Below are positions 47,280 to 59,739 of a stretch of 64,000 bases of DNA, piece by piece. A program made the translations under genes and the position numbers. The stretch lies in the NCBI RefSeq assembly GCF_949987515.2, contig NC_082693.1, positions 15,124,994 to 15,188,993 on the forward strand, given 5' to 3'. The stretch is from Delphinus delphis. Taxonomy: Eukaryota > Chordata > Mammalia > Artiodactyla > Delphinidae. The stretch's first letter is position 1; each line of letters starts with the position of its first letter. Below the pieces are notes generated by a model, which saw only the letters and a program-made list of their open reading frames with translations, searched no databases and had not been told where the DNA came from.

Positions 47280-48010
47280 ACCCTGAATGAAGTGAGAGAG
47301 TTTGCTACTCAAATATTTGGGAAGAGTATTTCAGACGAAGGGAATAGCAAGTGCAAACGCTTTGAGATATGTCTGAAAAAGGGTAAGGAGGCCAGAATGG
47401 TCACAAGAACAAGGGAGAGGTCAGAGAGGTAATGGAGAACAGGTCATGTAGGGCCTTGGGAGTCAAGGTATGGACCCTTAGCTTCTATTTTGAGTGGGAT
47501 TGAAGGGTTTGAAAAGCGGAATGACATGACTTGACTTACCAAAAAGTCACTCTGGCTGATATATTGAGATGAAACCACAGGGGAGGAGGGAGAGAAGCAG
47601 GAACCCTGGATAAGAAGCCATTGTAATAATCCAAGTTAGAGGTGATGGTAGTTGACCAGTACAGTGACAGTGAGAATGGGGAAATTCAGTGTATATTTTG
47701 AAAGTAGAGTCAAGAGGATTTGCTGAAGAACTTATTGAGGGGTTAGAGAGAAAAGAAGGGACTGTTAATGTTGACAACAATGATTTAGGCCGAACACATA
47801 AAAGTTAACATTAACTGAGATGGGAAGGACCACGGGAAAAGTGGGACTAGGAAAAAGAGGAGTATTATCTGGAGCTCAAGTCTAAACATGTTAAGTTAAT
47901 TATACCTATTAAATATGCAAGTGGAAATGTCAAATCGGAAGTTGTCTATATTGGTGTAAAATTCAAGGGAGAAGTTTGGATAGAGATATAAATTTAGAAA
48001 TCATCAGAAA
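47280..48010 (-). repeat. L2 LINE, antisense
   Basis: The reverse complement of L2 can be followed through 'gcaagtgcaaacgctttgag', 'ggccttgggagtcaaggtat', 'ccattgtaataatccaagt' and the 'gagatataaatttagaaatc' block. Confidence 0.8.
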
Positions 48011-48800
48011 TTAGTTGTTTAAGAGAATTAATGCCATATATCAAGGTTTTATACTAAGATAAATTTTTAAATATTTTATATTTATTTTGTGAATATTTAG
48101 CATTTTATACTCTATTTCTAATAAATAATGGAGCAATTGATTTAACTGTGTGATTTTAAGTTATGCTTATGTTTACAGATAATACATTGACTTATTTAGG
48201 AGTACTTTAGGCTTTTCGAATTTGTAAGTTTAATTTATTAGATATACATTAAGTAGTAAGATTTTGTTAATTAAATCTCTTCAATTGCACTATGGTTGAA
48301 GTAGTTAAGAAAGAAATCACATATACTAAGTTTAAAAAAACAATTTAAAATGTCTGAAGGTACTGAATTAGCCAAGCTTGTCAATGGAATCAAGTATTAT
48401 TCAGAATTCAATGACTGTTAAAACCAGCTCAATTTATAGACGAGGATTTTTAAGCTGAATTAAGAAGCTCTAAAAAGAATTAAATCTTTGAATCTGTAAC
48501 TTAATACATTTAACAATAATTTTGAAATCTAAAGTCAACTTCTGTATAAATAGCTGACATCATAGTAGAAAAAATGCCAAAAGTTGAGATAATACATTTT
48601 TGACATTTGTGTCTTGAAAGTAAAATATTCGAATGCTGGTAAAATATTTACTATTACATAGGCCAGTATTTCTCAAACTGTTCTGGCCATTAACTCATGG
48701 TAAGAAATATAATTTATATTATGACACAATACACACGTGTGCACACATACACACACACACATAATATATATTATATAATTAAACAAAAAGTTCCATGAAA

Positions 48801-48926
48801 ATCAAGGGGGGAAAAGTATGGGGGGGTGGGTGGGATGAACTGGGAGATCTGGATTGACATATATACACTAATATGCATAAAATAAATAATAAGAACCTGC
48901 TTACACAAAATTTTTAAAATTTTTTT
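48801..48926 (+). mobile_element. 5'-truncated L1 3' end
   Basis: The L1 3' UTR tail ('gatgaactgggagatctgg', 'catatatacactaatatgc') ends in an A/T tract. AAAAGTTCCATGAAA flanks it at 48786-48800 and 48927-48941. A GT/AC and AT microsatellite lies just before it (48732-48775). Confidence 0.85.
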
Positions 48927-49143
48927 AAAAGTTCCATGAAACCACATGTACCTTACTACCTGAGATTAACTTTGACAAATCTACCTTTAATGATATACTA
49001 CATGGATTTCACTGCCGACTAATGGATCATAACCCACAATTGGAAATATTACTGATCTAAACTAAGGTCAAGCATTATAGGATTTTGAAACAAGTAAATT
49101 ACCTTATGTTTACATAACTAATTGAACAAAGATATGCACGTAC

Positions 49144-49288
49144 TATGAATGCGTATTTGTGTATCGCTCGGATAACAGTTTTAAACAGAAGCTTGCTGGT
49201 GAATGTATAGCCATGGTATACAACAGGTTCATTTTGTGATCCGTCCCAGCAGTCAATTTCCAGACAACGGCATCCTTTCACAAGGGCA
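49144..49288 (-). CDS. PLCZ1: PLCZ1 coding exon, X box with second catalytic histidine
   Basis: This 145-base exon starts one base into a codon split as AG|T (Ser). It encodes [16 protein letters not shown], then [18 protein letters not shown] and [23 protein letters not shown] supplies acidic calcium ligands, and YHG-T supplies the second catalytic histidine of the PLC X box. The histidine of IHKYAF aligns with human H233, known from an infertility allele, and is kept. The donor GTACGT follows an A, which is slightly weaker than consensus. Confidence 0.97.
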
Positions 49289-51874
49289 CTAGTAAAATTT
49301 AAACAAAATAAATGGTCATTCCTAGATTATGGTTTATACCTTTAACAAAATACGACATGAATTTCATTCCCTACTAATAGATCAAAACCCTCTATAGTTT
49401 TGTGGGAAAAAAATTTTTCATGGAGGACAACCTAAATAATACTGATTCTTGCTACATCTCTAGATAGGTTTAATTACATCCTTAGATCAAGCCAACCTTT
49501 ACCAAGCTGCTTATTTTAACTACACGGTTTGGTCCCCGGCAAAAATGTTTTGCGTGGATTGCACTGTGTCATGCCAACCCTTTTACTCAGAAGCATGTAA
49601 AAGAAAGTTGTCTCTCCCCCAGCGGTGGTGTGGAGGGCACTTTTCACTGTCTCACGGAGACACGGAGTGAAATGAATGAATAATGACGTGGGAACGAATA
49701 ATGAAAATTTGTCTCTCACTCAGGAAAGAAATTCTCCACTTAAATAAGTTTAAGTGGCTTTTTGTGGATTAAAATATTTAATGCAGTTAATATTAGTTTT
49801 CCTCTTTTAAAGAGGAGGAAACTGAGACACAAGAATGTTATATCTATCATATAATTAACAAATGAGAGAAAGGGAGGAAAGATTAGCACCAGAAACTTAA
49901 ACATTAATAGGTAAACATTGCATTACATCACCTCTCATAAGTAGAGAAATTTTGAAAGACTTGCATTTTGAGTGTATCTTCCACAGGTGGGTAAGGAAAT
50001 AGAGGAAGAAATACAATTAAACTTAACTTTAAATTTTCACATGGGTGGAACACTTTCTTGGAATTCAAAAGTAATTTCCTGTATTTCTAAGTCAACCTGT
50101 TTAAAATGTGTAGTTTCTCTCTTTAAAAAATTAATATAATGAGGTATGAATAGAAATTTCTGTAATAAAAGTAGAGCTATGAATGGGGCAATCTTTACAG
50201 GATTCTAAATAGATATATTTCTGAGTTTGTGGATTTATGTATTTACTTAGATTTTAAACTGGAGAAGCAATATTAATTTCTAAGTTTGATGTTATCATGG
50301 GATTATAAGATATCTTTTCTATGATTTTTCCTAAGTAATATCACCCAATCACATAGCTTTGAATATCACCTATATACCAATGGCTTCCAATCCTATTTTT
50401 CCAGTCTGGATACTTCTTCTAAATCCCAGACACATACACTCAACTGACTATCTGACCTAGCCCTTTGATAACTAATTGATATCTCAAACTGAACACGGCC
50501 ATCACAGAACTTTTGCTTTTGCCTCACAACCTCCAATGGCCTCCTCTCTCAGGCTTTACCACCTCTGTCCATAATGTCATCATATCCTAGGTTATCAGGT
50601 CCAAAATCCTGATACTCTCTTTCCCTCATACCTCTCTTCAAATCACCGGGTGAATCACCTTGTTGGCTCTGCCTCCTTGAAATATTTCAAATTCAGCCCT
50701 CTATCTCAGCTGCTGCCTCATGAATTCACCATCTAAATGATCGTCATCACCTGGACTGCTACAATGTCTTCCCAAAGCATCTTCTACCTCCACTCTTGCA
50801 CCATCAGTCTTTCCGCCACAGTAAAAAGTAAATCAAATTATGATATTATCCCAAGGAAATTCCCTCCAATGGCTTCCCAATGCAACTAGAATAAATCCAT
50901 TCTCCTTTCCATGGTCTCTAAGACCCTCATAAATGCATCCTGTCTACCTCCTCAAGCTCACCTCCCTTCATTCTCCATTTATGTTTCCACCCACACTTGC
51001 TGTCTTTCTGTCATGTGAACATGCCAAGCACTGATTATTTCTTCTACTTGGCATGCCCTTCCACTAGACCTGAAACTTCCTCTTTATCGTCACTCAGACC
51101 ACAACTATATCCTCTTGAGAAGCCTTTCCTGACCCTTCAATTAAAGTAACACCCTTCACCCCACAATTACCTTAGTTCATCTTCTCCATATGAATCAGTC
51201 CCTGGAAATATCGATTTTTTTATCTGCTTATTAGCTGCCTATTCTCATGAACAAATGAGTGTAGCAACTTTGAAAATCTTGCTCACCACTGTATCTTCAG
51301 CTGACTGACTAAACTGAAGCTGAAACTAAACTGGTATTAACAGTATGATACATTGTAGGACGCAAAATTAATGAATGGTGCAGCGTAGACTGCCTTTAAT
51401 CTATGTAAATTGTCTGACATATAAGTATATATATTATCTATAAATGCCACATTATATAATGTATGTGTTGGTTTTCCTTATAGCACTGAGATATCTGAGA
51501 ATTAATTTTAACCATATTATTTTAGAAACCCCAGATGTTCTGATTAGCTAAATAAGATTTTTAAAGTCTTCTTCACATATTTTCCTACACGAAGTATCCA
51601 AATTGCTCAGGAAACTTCCAAGGGCCAATAAGCGGGGAGAGGAGGTTGGCAGACAGGATTAGAAGGGAAGTGTATGATAATAATATATTGAATAAATTAT
51701 ACAACCACCCAAAGATTGGATATCCAAGATATGTACAAATCAAAATTCCTCTTCCCTATGTGTTTTTATAACATGCATAGCCTTCTTTTACTGTGAATTA
51801 TTACCTACTGAGGTAGACACCACCAGGAACTTTCAAACATCTTTAAAATATAATGGATTTAAAAATCGAAATAC
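49289..51874 (-). other. PLCZ1: PLCZ1 intron
   Basis: This 2.6 kb intron is dominated by a forward L2 copy at 50390-51350. Positions 49300-50380 and 51360-51870 contain nothing I recognise. Confidence 0.75.
50390..51350 (+). repeat. L2 LINE, forward
   Basis: A long collinear L2 3' copy runs through the 'ccaatggcttcccaatgcaa' block near 50867, 'cttggcatgcccttccact' near 51047, 'gagaagcctttcctgacc' near 51117 and a 3' region near 51290. Confidence 0.85.
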
Positions 51875-52076
51875 CTTACATATCCCCAAAGGTCACTTGG
51901 TCCCACTAATTGGTCAGATATCAAGTACGTATTATGTGAACTTGAAATAAAATAATCACTCAGTGGATGAGTCATATCTTGATAAACACTTTCATACTTA
52001 TTATTAAATAGTAGACATTCAGACGAATCCATGTATCTTCTAAAACCTTCAAATGACATCTGGTGCGCTTGTTTAA
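51875..52076 (-). CDS. PLCZ1: PLCZ1 coding exon, EF-hand end and X box start
   Basis: This 202-base exon encodes, after a split Val codon, [20 protein letters not shown], a variable loop ([14 protein letters not shown]), then [20 protein letters not shown] and [19 protein letters not shown]-- is the last EF-hand-like helix. HPL-DYFI-SSHNTYL is the signature opening of the PLC X box; its histidine is the first catalytic His (about visible residue 125). The acceptor is TTTCATAG and the donor is GTATTT. Confidence 0.97.
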
Positions 52077-52299
52077 CTATGAAAATAAATAAAAAGAATG
52101 CAGAAATATCATTAGTAGTATATAAATTACATCTCACTTTAAAACTTAGTAGCAGAGTTTGTTTCTAGAATATTCATTTAGAATTAATATTAATACTATT
52201 TTTAATGTTTCTTTGGAAGCAAATTTTTCTAAGGTTCTTATATTTAGTTCTTTTATATCAACATTCAAGTAGATTATATATTATTTAATCATCTCTGAT

Positions 52300-52919
52300 T
52301 TTTAATATTTTAAAAATACATACAAGCAAAGTACATATGTCATAGATCCATTCATTTCCACAAGCTAAACATCTACGTAACCAGCACCAAGGTGAAAGAA
52401 CAGAGCAGCACCCCAGAAGACCGCCTCCTGCTAACTTTCTAGTCTTCCTCCACCCACACCCCACCCCCAAGTGTATTCAACGGTCTGGCTTCTACCAGCA
52501 TAGATTCCATTTTCCCTGGTTTTTGTGTTTTATATAAATGCACTCACACAATATGTATTTTTTTGTGACCGGTTTATTTTGCCTGACATTGTTTATAAGA
52601 TTTATTCTTGTAGATGCACACAGTTAGACATTTTTTATTCCCATTTGTATATAGCTTTCTATTGTGTGAGTACACCACAATTTGTTTATCAATTCTATTC
52701 TTGATGGGCATTTAGATGATTTCCAGTTTGGGGTTATTATAAAAAGTTCTGCTATCAACAACCAGGACATGTCTTTTGGTGCAAATATGTACATGTTTCT
52801 GTTGGGTGCATGCCTATCAATGCAATTGCTGAGTCATTTGCATATTACCATCTTTAGCAAATGATCTCTGAACTTTTATACTCAGTATCATATAAACCAA
52901 AATTATCTATTTAAGCAGA
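52300..52919 (-). repeat. Old L1 fragment, antisense
   Basis: The segment 'gatgggcatttagatgattt' followed by 'ccagtttggggttattataa' and 'tgttgggtgcatgcctatc' is the antisense 3' end of old L1 ORF2. Confidence 0.7.
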
Positions 52920-53575
52920 ACACTGGCTCTGGAATGAGACAGCTTGGGTTAAATCCATTTATTTGTTATATGAGGAGCCTGTTAATTAACTTCTCCCTAT
53001 CTTTGGAATGGTGGTACAGTAAGTCCCCTACATACAAATCTTCAAGTTGCGACTTGCAAAGATGCAAACTTGCATTTGCATGTCCTATCACATAAGTTAG
53101 TTCATGTGTCTGGTGTACATTGTCACGTGCATGCATCCTCTACAAGTGGCTGTGCTTCTGTATACTTTACTGTACAGTACTGTATAAAGTAGTACAGTAT
53201 CTTTACTTCAAGCCCAGGATGTCCAGAAGCAAGCGTAAAAGCAGCAGTGATGTAGCTGGTACTACTGTACTTTTCAAGGTACTGTACTGTAAGGTTAAAA
53301 ATGTTCTCTTTATTTTTTGTGTTTGTTTTTTATGTATTATTTGTGTGAAAAGTATTATAAACCTATTACAGTACAGTACTATATAGCCGATTGTGTTAGT
53401 TGGGTACCTAGGTTAACTTTGTTGGACTTACGAACAAATTGGATTTACAAATTCGCTCTCAGAACAGAACTCGTTCGTATGTAGGGGACTTACTGTAATC
53501 ATAACACCCATCCCTGTATACTAACTTTATATATTAGCTCTATGAAGGTTAGTTACTGTTGCTTTTGCTGCTGAT
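52920..53575 (+). repeat. MIR SINE split by a Tigger element
   Basis: The MIR left half ('actggctctggaatgagaca', 'cttgggttaaatcc', 'ttctccctatctttggaat') stops at 53014. The right half ('aatcataacacccatccctg') resumes at 53498, at the point where MIR continues. Confidence 0.75.
53017..53495. mobile_element. Non-autonomous Tigger-type DNA transposon
   Basis: This 479-bp element has perfect 19-bp terminal inverted repeats CAGTAAGTCCCCTACATAC (53017-53035, complement at 53477-53495) and a TA duplication on each side (53015-53016 and 53496-53497). It keeps a short forward frame from 53219 beginning MSRSKRKSSSDVAG, like the N-terminus of a Tigger/pogo transposase, then breaks off. Dense GTACAGTACTG-type palindromes fill the interior. 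Confidence 0.95.
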
Positions 53576-53639
53576 TACTCAGTTTGCCTCAAATTAAAAG
53601 TTGGTGTGAGTATTCACTTTAGAATAGAGAGTGTTGATC

Positions 53640-54050
53640 CTTGGCAAAGAATTTTATTTCTGGGAATTTATACTACAGAAATAGAGCCTCAGACAAAGAT
53701 GGATGTGCAAGAATGCTCACACTAGCATTATTTATAAAAGCAAAATTAATGAGGGGAGGAAACAAATTAAATCTCAAGCTATGATACAATACTAAGCAGC
53801 CGTTACAAATAATGTATCAGAAAAAAAATATACAGTGACATAAGTAAATGTTTATGACATCATAAAACTGAAAAAGCCAGCATTCAAAATGCTCTTACAA
53901 TTTTGGTTTAAAAAATGAAAGCTAGAAGAAAATACATAAAATGCTTACAGTCATGCAAACTATTTCAAAGTTATGCAAATTTAGAAACATGTGAGTGTAT
54001 GGGGCAAAGGCATCATATATTTTAATAGTAATGATTTGCATGAATTTATT
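53640..54050 (+). repeat. Old L1M-like 3' remnant
   Basis: The segment 'ttctgggaatttatactac', then 'cactagcattatttataaaa' and 'atactaagcagccgttaca' is the degraded end of L1 ORF2 in forward sense. Confidence 0.65.
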
Positions 54051-54884
54051 CTTTTTCCCAGTGCAATTAGCAGTGATTGGCCTATAGCCCTTTTGAACTA
54101 TTAACTAATTAAGTAACTATCTTTGGTACTGGAATAGAAAACAAACTCCTCTTATGCCTTTAAAAACTACCAGACTGAGAATTAATCTCATGGATTTTTA
54201 TTTTTAAAATAAAATGAGGTTTTCCTTATTTGGTATTGACATATGTCAAGTATCAATGTGGGATGAGACTGAGAAACTTGGCAGCATTTGGGACTGTAAG
54301 ATCATAATTCAAATTGACCTTAATAAGTCTCTAAAGTGATCAATAGACATGTAAATGAAATGCAAGGTCTTGGCTGTGTGAAACTATCTGAATGGAAGCA
54401 GAGTAAGGCCCAAAAGATGAAATAGATGAACAGTGTAATATTATGGTTAAAATACAAACACAATTCCAAGATGTCACTGGCACCATCCCATTATCCCTTT
54501 GTATCTTTTAACTTACCACCTGCAGGTAACAGTGGCAATTTTTTTTTTGAATATTGACTGGAATAATGCTACTAAAAGTGCTTGTCTGTGAACTGGTTGT
54601 TTCCAGGTGGCAATGACATAAAGAGCTTGAACCAGAGCCTAAATCAATTCACTACTTTCTCAGAGAAAGTCTTTGCTATTGAAAGGAAAGAAGTCAGCTG
54701 GACTCATCAGATGTGCTTAGAGATGTACTTTTTTTACGTTCTGATGCAAGCTCTTTATCTTGTTGCAAACCTGCAAAGTTTTAATCGTGATCAGACCAAA
54801 CTCTTACTAGCACTATCTTCAGTCTTACCACCATGGTACTTAAAAGCCTCCAAGGTCTTTACGTGGCACTGAATCATGAGCCAA

Positions 54885-55435
54885 AATCTTAATTGTGGCC
54901 AACAAGACCAACATGACTTAATCCCTGTCCAAACGCTTTTAGCCCTCATTCTCCAGGTTCCAACCACACTGTCCTCCTCTTGTTCCTCGATTCTCCAACT
55001 CAGGGCCAACACTTCTCTTCCCCCATTTTGTCACATGTCTAGTTCTTTCTCACCACTTACGTCTCAGCTCAAATATCGCATCCCCATCAAGGACTCTCCT
55101 AAACAACCAAGCTATGGGGACATATGTATAACTGATTCACTTTGTTATAAAGCAGAAACTGACACACCATTGTAAAGCAATTATGCTCTAATAAAGTTGT
55201 TTAAAAAATAAAAAACAACCAACTAGAGCTAGACCTCGTGCTTGTCTACTCTCTATTTTATTTTTTTCACAGTACGCAGCACTCCCTGAAATTATCCATT
55301 TGTATGTTTAATTATTTATTGTCAATCTCCCTCCAACCCCCATCAGGAATATGAAACGTAGTTTGCCTTGTTCTCCACTGTATCCCCAGCTCCTAGAACC
55401 ATACTCGGTGGCCACAGATAAACATTTGAATAAAT
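54885..55435 (+). repeat. L2 LINE split by a short L1
   Basis: L2 sequence up to 55099 (block 'cttacgtctcagctcaaat') resumes after 55222 and runs to the L2 3' end ('ttctccactgtatccccagc', then 'acatttgaataaattatg'). Confidence 0.8.
55111..55211 (+). mobile_element. Extremely 5'-truncated L1 (about 100 bp)
   Basis: Only the L1 3' end is present ('taactgattcactttgtta' to 'ctctaataaagttgttt'). AAACAACCAA occurs at both borders (55101-55110 and 55213-55222). Confidence 0.9.
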
Positions 55436-56351
55436 TATGAATGTACGAGCCCATGAAGGAATAAGTCTTGTTTTGTTAGGACCCATATTATCGTATGTTA
55501 AGCATTGATGGCCATAAACCAGTTTTCAAAGGCAGAACTTGGGCTTTCATATATCCCTTGTTAATAAATATTTTGAGCTATTCTATTAATTTCTGTAGGG
55601 TTAAACAGCATGCTTTACTAGTGTTTCTTGTGCATATTTTATTACATTATTATTTATTATTTTATTTAAAAATAAACATAAATGGAAAAAATTGAAATAT
55701 TTTAGCCAATGAAAGATGAGACAGAGATCAAAAACTATATGACAAAAAAAACCCCAAAAAACTATACAACAGCTCACTAGCCAAAATGGTCATTGAACTT
55801 AAACCAGATGACTGCATTCAAAAAAGAAAAGAAAAGAAAAAATGTTTTAATGTTTATGAAATGTTGTAGACAATTATGTGTATAAACAACAGGGAAATTA
55901 GTGATTTTATAATGTTTTATTCTTTCCTAGAATTGTTTTCATTTAGCTAATTTAATATTCATATATTTTTCAATAAGATAGTGTATAAAAATGGAAAAGT
56001 GCCTATACCTGGGTTTTTATCTTATTAATGAATATCAAGACCCTTTCTTCCATTACAGTACTTGTAATAGAATCCTTATTTTGCTTTTCCTGAATAAGCT
56101 AATCTCTGAACACTTGAGAGATATACAGAAGCAGCTAAAAGAAAGGAACAGGACAATGAAAGAATGCCGCTGTTACACAACAAAGCTTTCTAAAAGATAC
56201 ATCTGCTGTCTGTAAAATATGAAATTAAAACAGCCAATATATATTACCCATAAGAAGTCTGACCTAATCAAAAATTTGAATTTAATAAGTGCAAATCTTA
56301 AAAAATAGTTTGCATATAAATATTTGATAAAACTTTGAAATACAAGCATAC

Positions 56352-56583
56352 CTTCTTCAATAGGCTCATATTTTTGAATGATCTCAGAAGCAATACTTTT
56401 ATTAATGTCAAGTGTATACTGCTCTTGTGTCAAAAATTGGGCCAGATTCTTTTCAAAAAGAAATTTCCGGTTTTCAGAATACGTGTTGAAAATCTCAATA
56501 ATTTCTTCTCTGTGTGCAATAATTCGATAAATTGTTCTAAATTCTTCTATGGTGATTCTTCCTTGCTTCAGCCTGTCATTATC
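56352..56583 (-). CDS. PLCZ1: PLCZ1 coding exon, EF-hand region (first visible)
   Basis: This 232-base exon encodes DNDRLKQGRITIEEFRTIYR, then IIAHREEIIEIFNTYSENRK, FLFEKNLAQFLTQEQYTLDI and NKSIASEIIQKYEPIEE, leaving in phase 1. These are PLC zeta EF-hands; GRIT-EEF is an EF loop end, and EF-hands are held responsible for this enzyme's high calcium sensitivity. The acceptor reads TTTTTTAGTAG, with two possible AGs; the second gives the frame used. In human the residue just before is Lys of IFKDND, so phase 0 is expected. Confidence 0.95.
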
Positions 56584-58219
56584 CTACTAAAAAACAATGA
56601 CTGGTGGGCTCACATTGTGAACATAAAAAATACACAAAATGAAGACGTTAGAGTATTTGTGTAACATATATACCAACTTATACTGGAAAGCAGTTACATT
56701 GGATTCTTATTTCAGATAAAATACATAAAACTGCATGAAATGGTGCCAAAGTTGGGGAAAGGTTAATGGATCATCACCACTTAAAACCCAGTGGCCAGAG
56801 CTGCCCAGTTTAAGTGAAGAAGTGTATACTGCCCCTGGGGAGAGTTAGAGCCCTTACGCAGTTCTTTACCCGGAAAGACTTGCCCGAATTCAGGCGAAGC
56901 TGCTAGAGATTCTTCCAGACTTAGGACATCCCAGAACCATTTGGATTTACCTCAGACCTTCTCCTCACTGTGGTGATAACATATGCCATCCCATAGAGCT
57001 CACTATAGTCTGTTGTTTTGTCCCTGCCTAGTTGGTTTCCTCTATCAAAAGCTTTGTTTTGGGCACTTGGAAACTGAAATCTAGGACATGGGTCCATCAT
57101 GAAGGGAAAACAGACCTGTGGTTTCAGATCTGCTCGGTCTGAATGGGAAAGGAAAGGTGATCCAGCAGGGGTGCAGGATTGCAGAGGGAAATGCTGACTC
57201 TGAGAGGTCATGGAACTTTCAGGGACATGTGTCCTACAGAGTCAGAAATATGAATCTAAATATCTGGAGGGGGATACAGGCTTGAGATGAACATGCTGGA
57301 GTTATTCCTGGGTGGATGTTTGTAAATAAATGGTCAGAAATAAGAAGACCCTCTCTAAAAAACAAAACAAAAACAACCCAATAGCCATAGTTGGAATGGA
57401 AAGAAGTATGGGAGAAGATGAGGATTCTAGGTTATCTTTCAATTACACATTTCATTTTTCTATTCTACTCTATTTGAGTAGCTTCTTGAAACCATCCAAA
57501 CAGTATGTAACCCCATGTCATCAATAGGCATCCTGCACCATAAATGTCAGAATAAATCATTCAAGATCACTGTAAATACAGAAGCTGCAATAGGTGGTAA
57601 TACTTTGAGGAAATGGAATCTGCATAATCACTGAAGGAACTGGGAGAGGGACAAACAAGGTCAGTTTCGATGAGAAAGAGTAGCTTCACCTGGTTGTTCT
57701 GGAAAATTCACACTTGAACTTTATGAGATAAGAGACAGGAAAGTGGGCTGGGTCCAGTTATTTAAAGTAACAGAATCACTGTGAGGTTCTGAGTAGGAAA
57801 ATGACTAGCATAGGAGAGGTTTAGTTGTGATTAGTTGTGCATTACCAATGGGAAGAGAAGGAGAACTGCAGGTAAGGGAAGAGAGAAGATGCCATCCAGG
57901 TGGGAGGTGGTGAGTAGAAACTAAAGAACAGGTGTCAGTAAAATTATGAAGAGACAAGTCAGAAGGATTCAACACATTAACATTTTAGATGCATGAGGGA
58001 GAGAAGTCAAGAAAGTCTGGAGTTGGGGAGAGTTAGAATAACTAGTAGAATTAGAGTACCACTTACAAATAAAAAACTGAGGTATAGGAAGTGCACCTTA
58101 GAAGGACATTTAATTTCCAAAGAGGCTATTTATATTTTAATTTTCTCAATACATTGCAGTACTTAAGCTTAAGTACAAAAAGTTCCTGTTAAAGGGCCAC
58201 TGTATTGTGGTGAAAAGCT

Positions 58220-58400
58220 GACGATCTGTAGACAGTCTGAGCTGACATTATATTCCCAGCTCCAAAGCATGTGGGATTTTGAACTTCTAAATTAAACTAT
58301 GAGCTTCATACTCTTCATCTGCAAAATGGGGATAGATAGCACTACTTATGTCACAGGTTGCTATGAGGATGGAGATATCAGTGTATGGTTAGGTCTTATC
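58220..58400 (+). repeat. MIR SINE
   Basis: Collinear MIR blocks: 'agacagtctgagctgacatt', 'tcatctgcaaaatggggata', 'tcacaggttgctatgagga'. Confidence 0.8.
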
Positions 58401-59529
58401 TATGTCTGTTTCCCTCACACCCTCCAGCCTAGTGTCTCATCTTTTGACAAATTTAACTATAAAACAACCCTAAGGTACAACAGAGGATAAACATGCTGGA
58501 AATGATCTCTTCACTTTTTTAGGAAAAGTTCACTGGTGGCTACCGGAGAGTTTGATCTGAGGAATCCAAGAAACAGTCTGAGCTGGGAATCAAGTAGGAA
58601 GAGCACCAGCTTAGTTCAAGGAGGAGCATTAATTTACACGTACACAGCAGCTTGAAGAAGCAGGGGCTGGAATGGAGCCCCATTGGGAATGAGACGGTGA
58701 TAAGCTTGGGAAGAAGATTGGAATCGGTGGTCGTCAAATAAGAAGTTGGGTCTCCAGAGCTCATTAAACAATAATAGCACCTTAAAATTACAAAATCTTA
58801 AAAATAATTCATATTATCAATAATCTCAGTAGACTATGAAGTTCAACTTACTGTTTTGAAATTTTGGATTTTGAGGTCCACATAAGTCAATGTTACAGAA
58901 TTAATTTTGTTTTTAATTTAGCTCCATTTTGCTCATAATTTGTCATAAGATCTTATGCAAGTCAATAAAAATCAAAGTGTGCCTGTAATTCCCGAAACAT
59001 TTTGTCATGTAAAATTGTATGAATTAAAAACTTTTGTCTTACTGAATAGCAGCATACGATAAGATATACTTTATCCACTAAGCAATGAAAATTCTGCTTC
59101 TTTCAAGCAGGATATAAACTTGACCATCTGAAATGTCCTCTGGTAACTCGTTCTGTTTTGTTTTTCCCTAAAGATTGAAGTTGTTATCTGATACTAGAAA
59201 GAATTAGAGATATAAAGTTGAAACAAAATTCCACAAATACAAATAATTGCTACAACTGATCAAACCCAAAGGAAATGAAGGGTCAAAAATTAATCAAATT
59301 ACCAAAAAAGAAAAACCACACACAAGAGGTGAGAATCGTATCGCTGAAAATGGGAAGTTCTAATTTTGATAGAAAGAGAAAAGGAAAAGGAAAGCAACAA
59401 AGGGTAAGTAATAAGGAGAAGAAAGATGACAGAGCGTCAGCAGAAGGGAAGAAAGAAGAAGAAAAGTGATAAGCAAGGAAGGTTCAAATCTGAGTACTGA
59501 GGCACGTAACAGCAGCCACAACTTGTAGG

Positions 59530-59650
59530 GTACCAATGTATTAATATCTCCCCTGTAGGAGGGAACTGAAGGTCAAAAATCTTATGTAAATTGTCCCCAG
59601 TCTCACAGGCATGGTAGACCAGGACCTGAACTAACTCCAGAACAATAAGG
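59530..59650 (-). repeat. MIR fragment, antisense
   Basis: The 'agggaactgaaggtcaaaaa' and 'ttgtccccagtctcacagg' order matches antisense MIR; the rest has decayed. Confidence 0.55.
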
Positions 59651-59739
59651 ACAAGCAATGGGAGGAAAGAGAAAACAATACACCATTGCACGTATTGAGA
59701 GTATATGTGCAGAAATAAACTGTGTCAAATACAAGTCTG

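Larger units (their letters stand above)
45228..49143 (-). other. PLCZ1: PLCZ1 intron
   Basis: This 3.9 kb intron holds an L1-like 3' remnant, a mid-age repeat, an antisense L2 and a short L1 end. Positions 46570-47280 and 48020-48720 show nothing recognised. Confidence 0.75.
52077..56351 (-). other. PLCZ1: PLCZ1 intron
   Basis: This 4.3 kb intron is full of nested old repeats (L1, MIR with Tigger, L1M, L2 with L1). Positions 54060-54880 and 55440-56340 show nothing I recognise. Confidence 0.75.

Noticed and set aside
59101..59160. Candidate for the missing first PLCZ1 coding exon
   Set aside because: Reverse-strand translation does not give the expected EF-hand start and no acceptor/donor pair fits.
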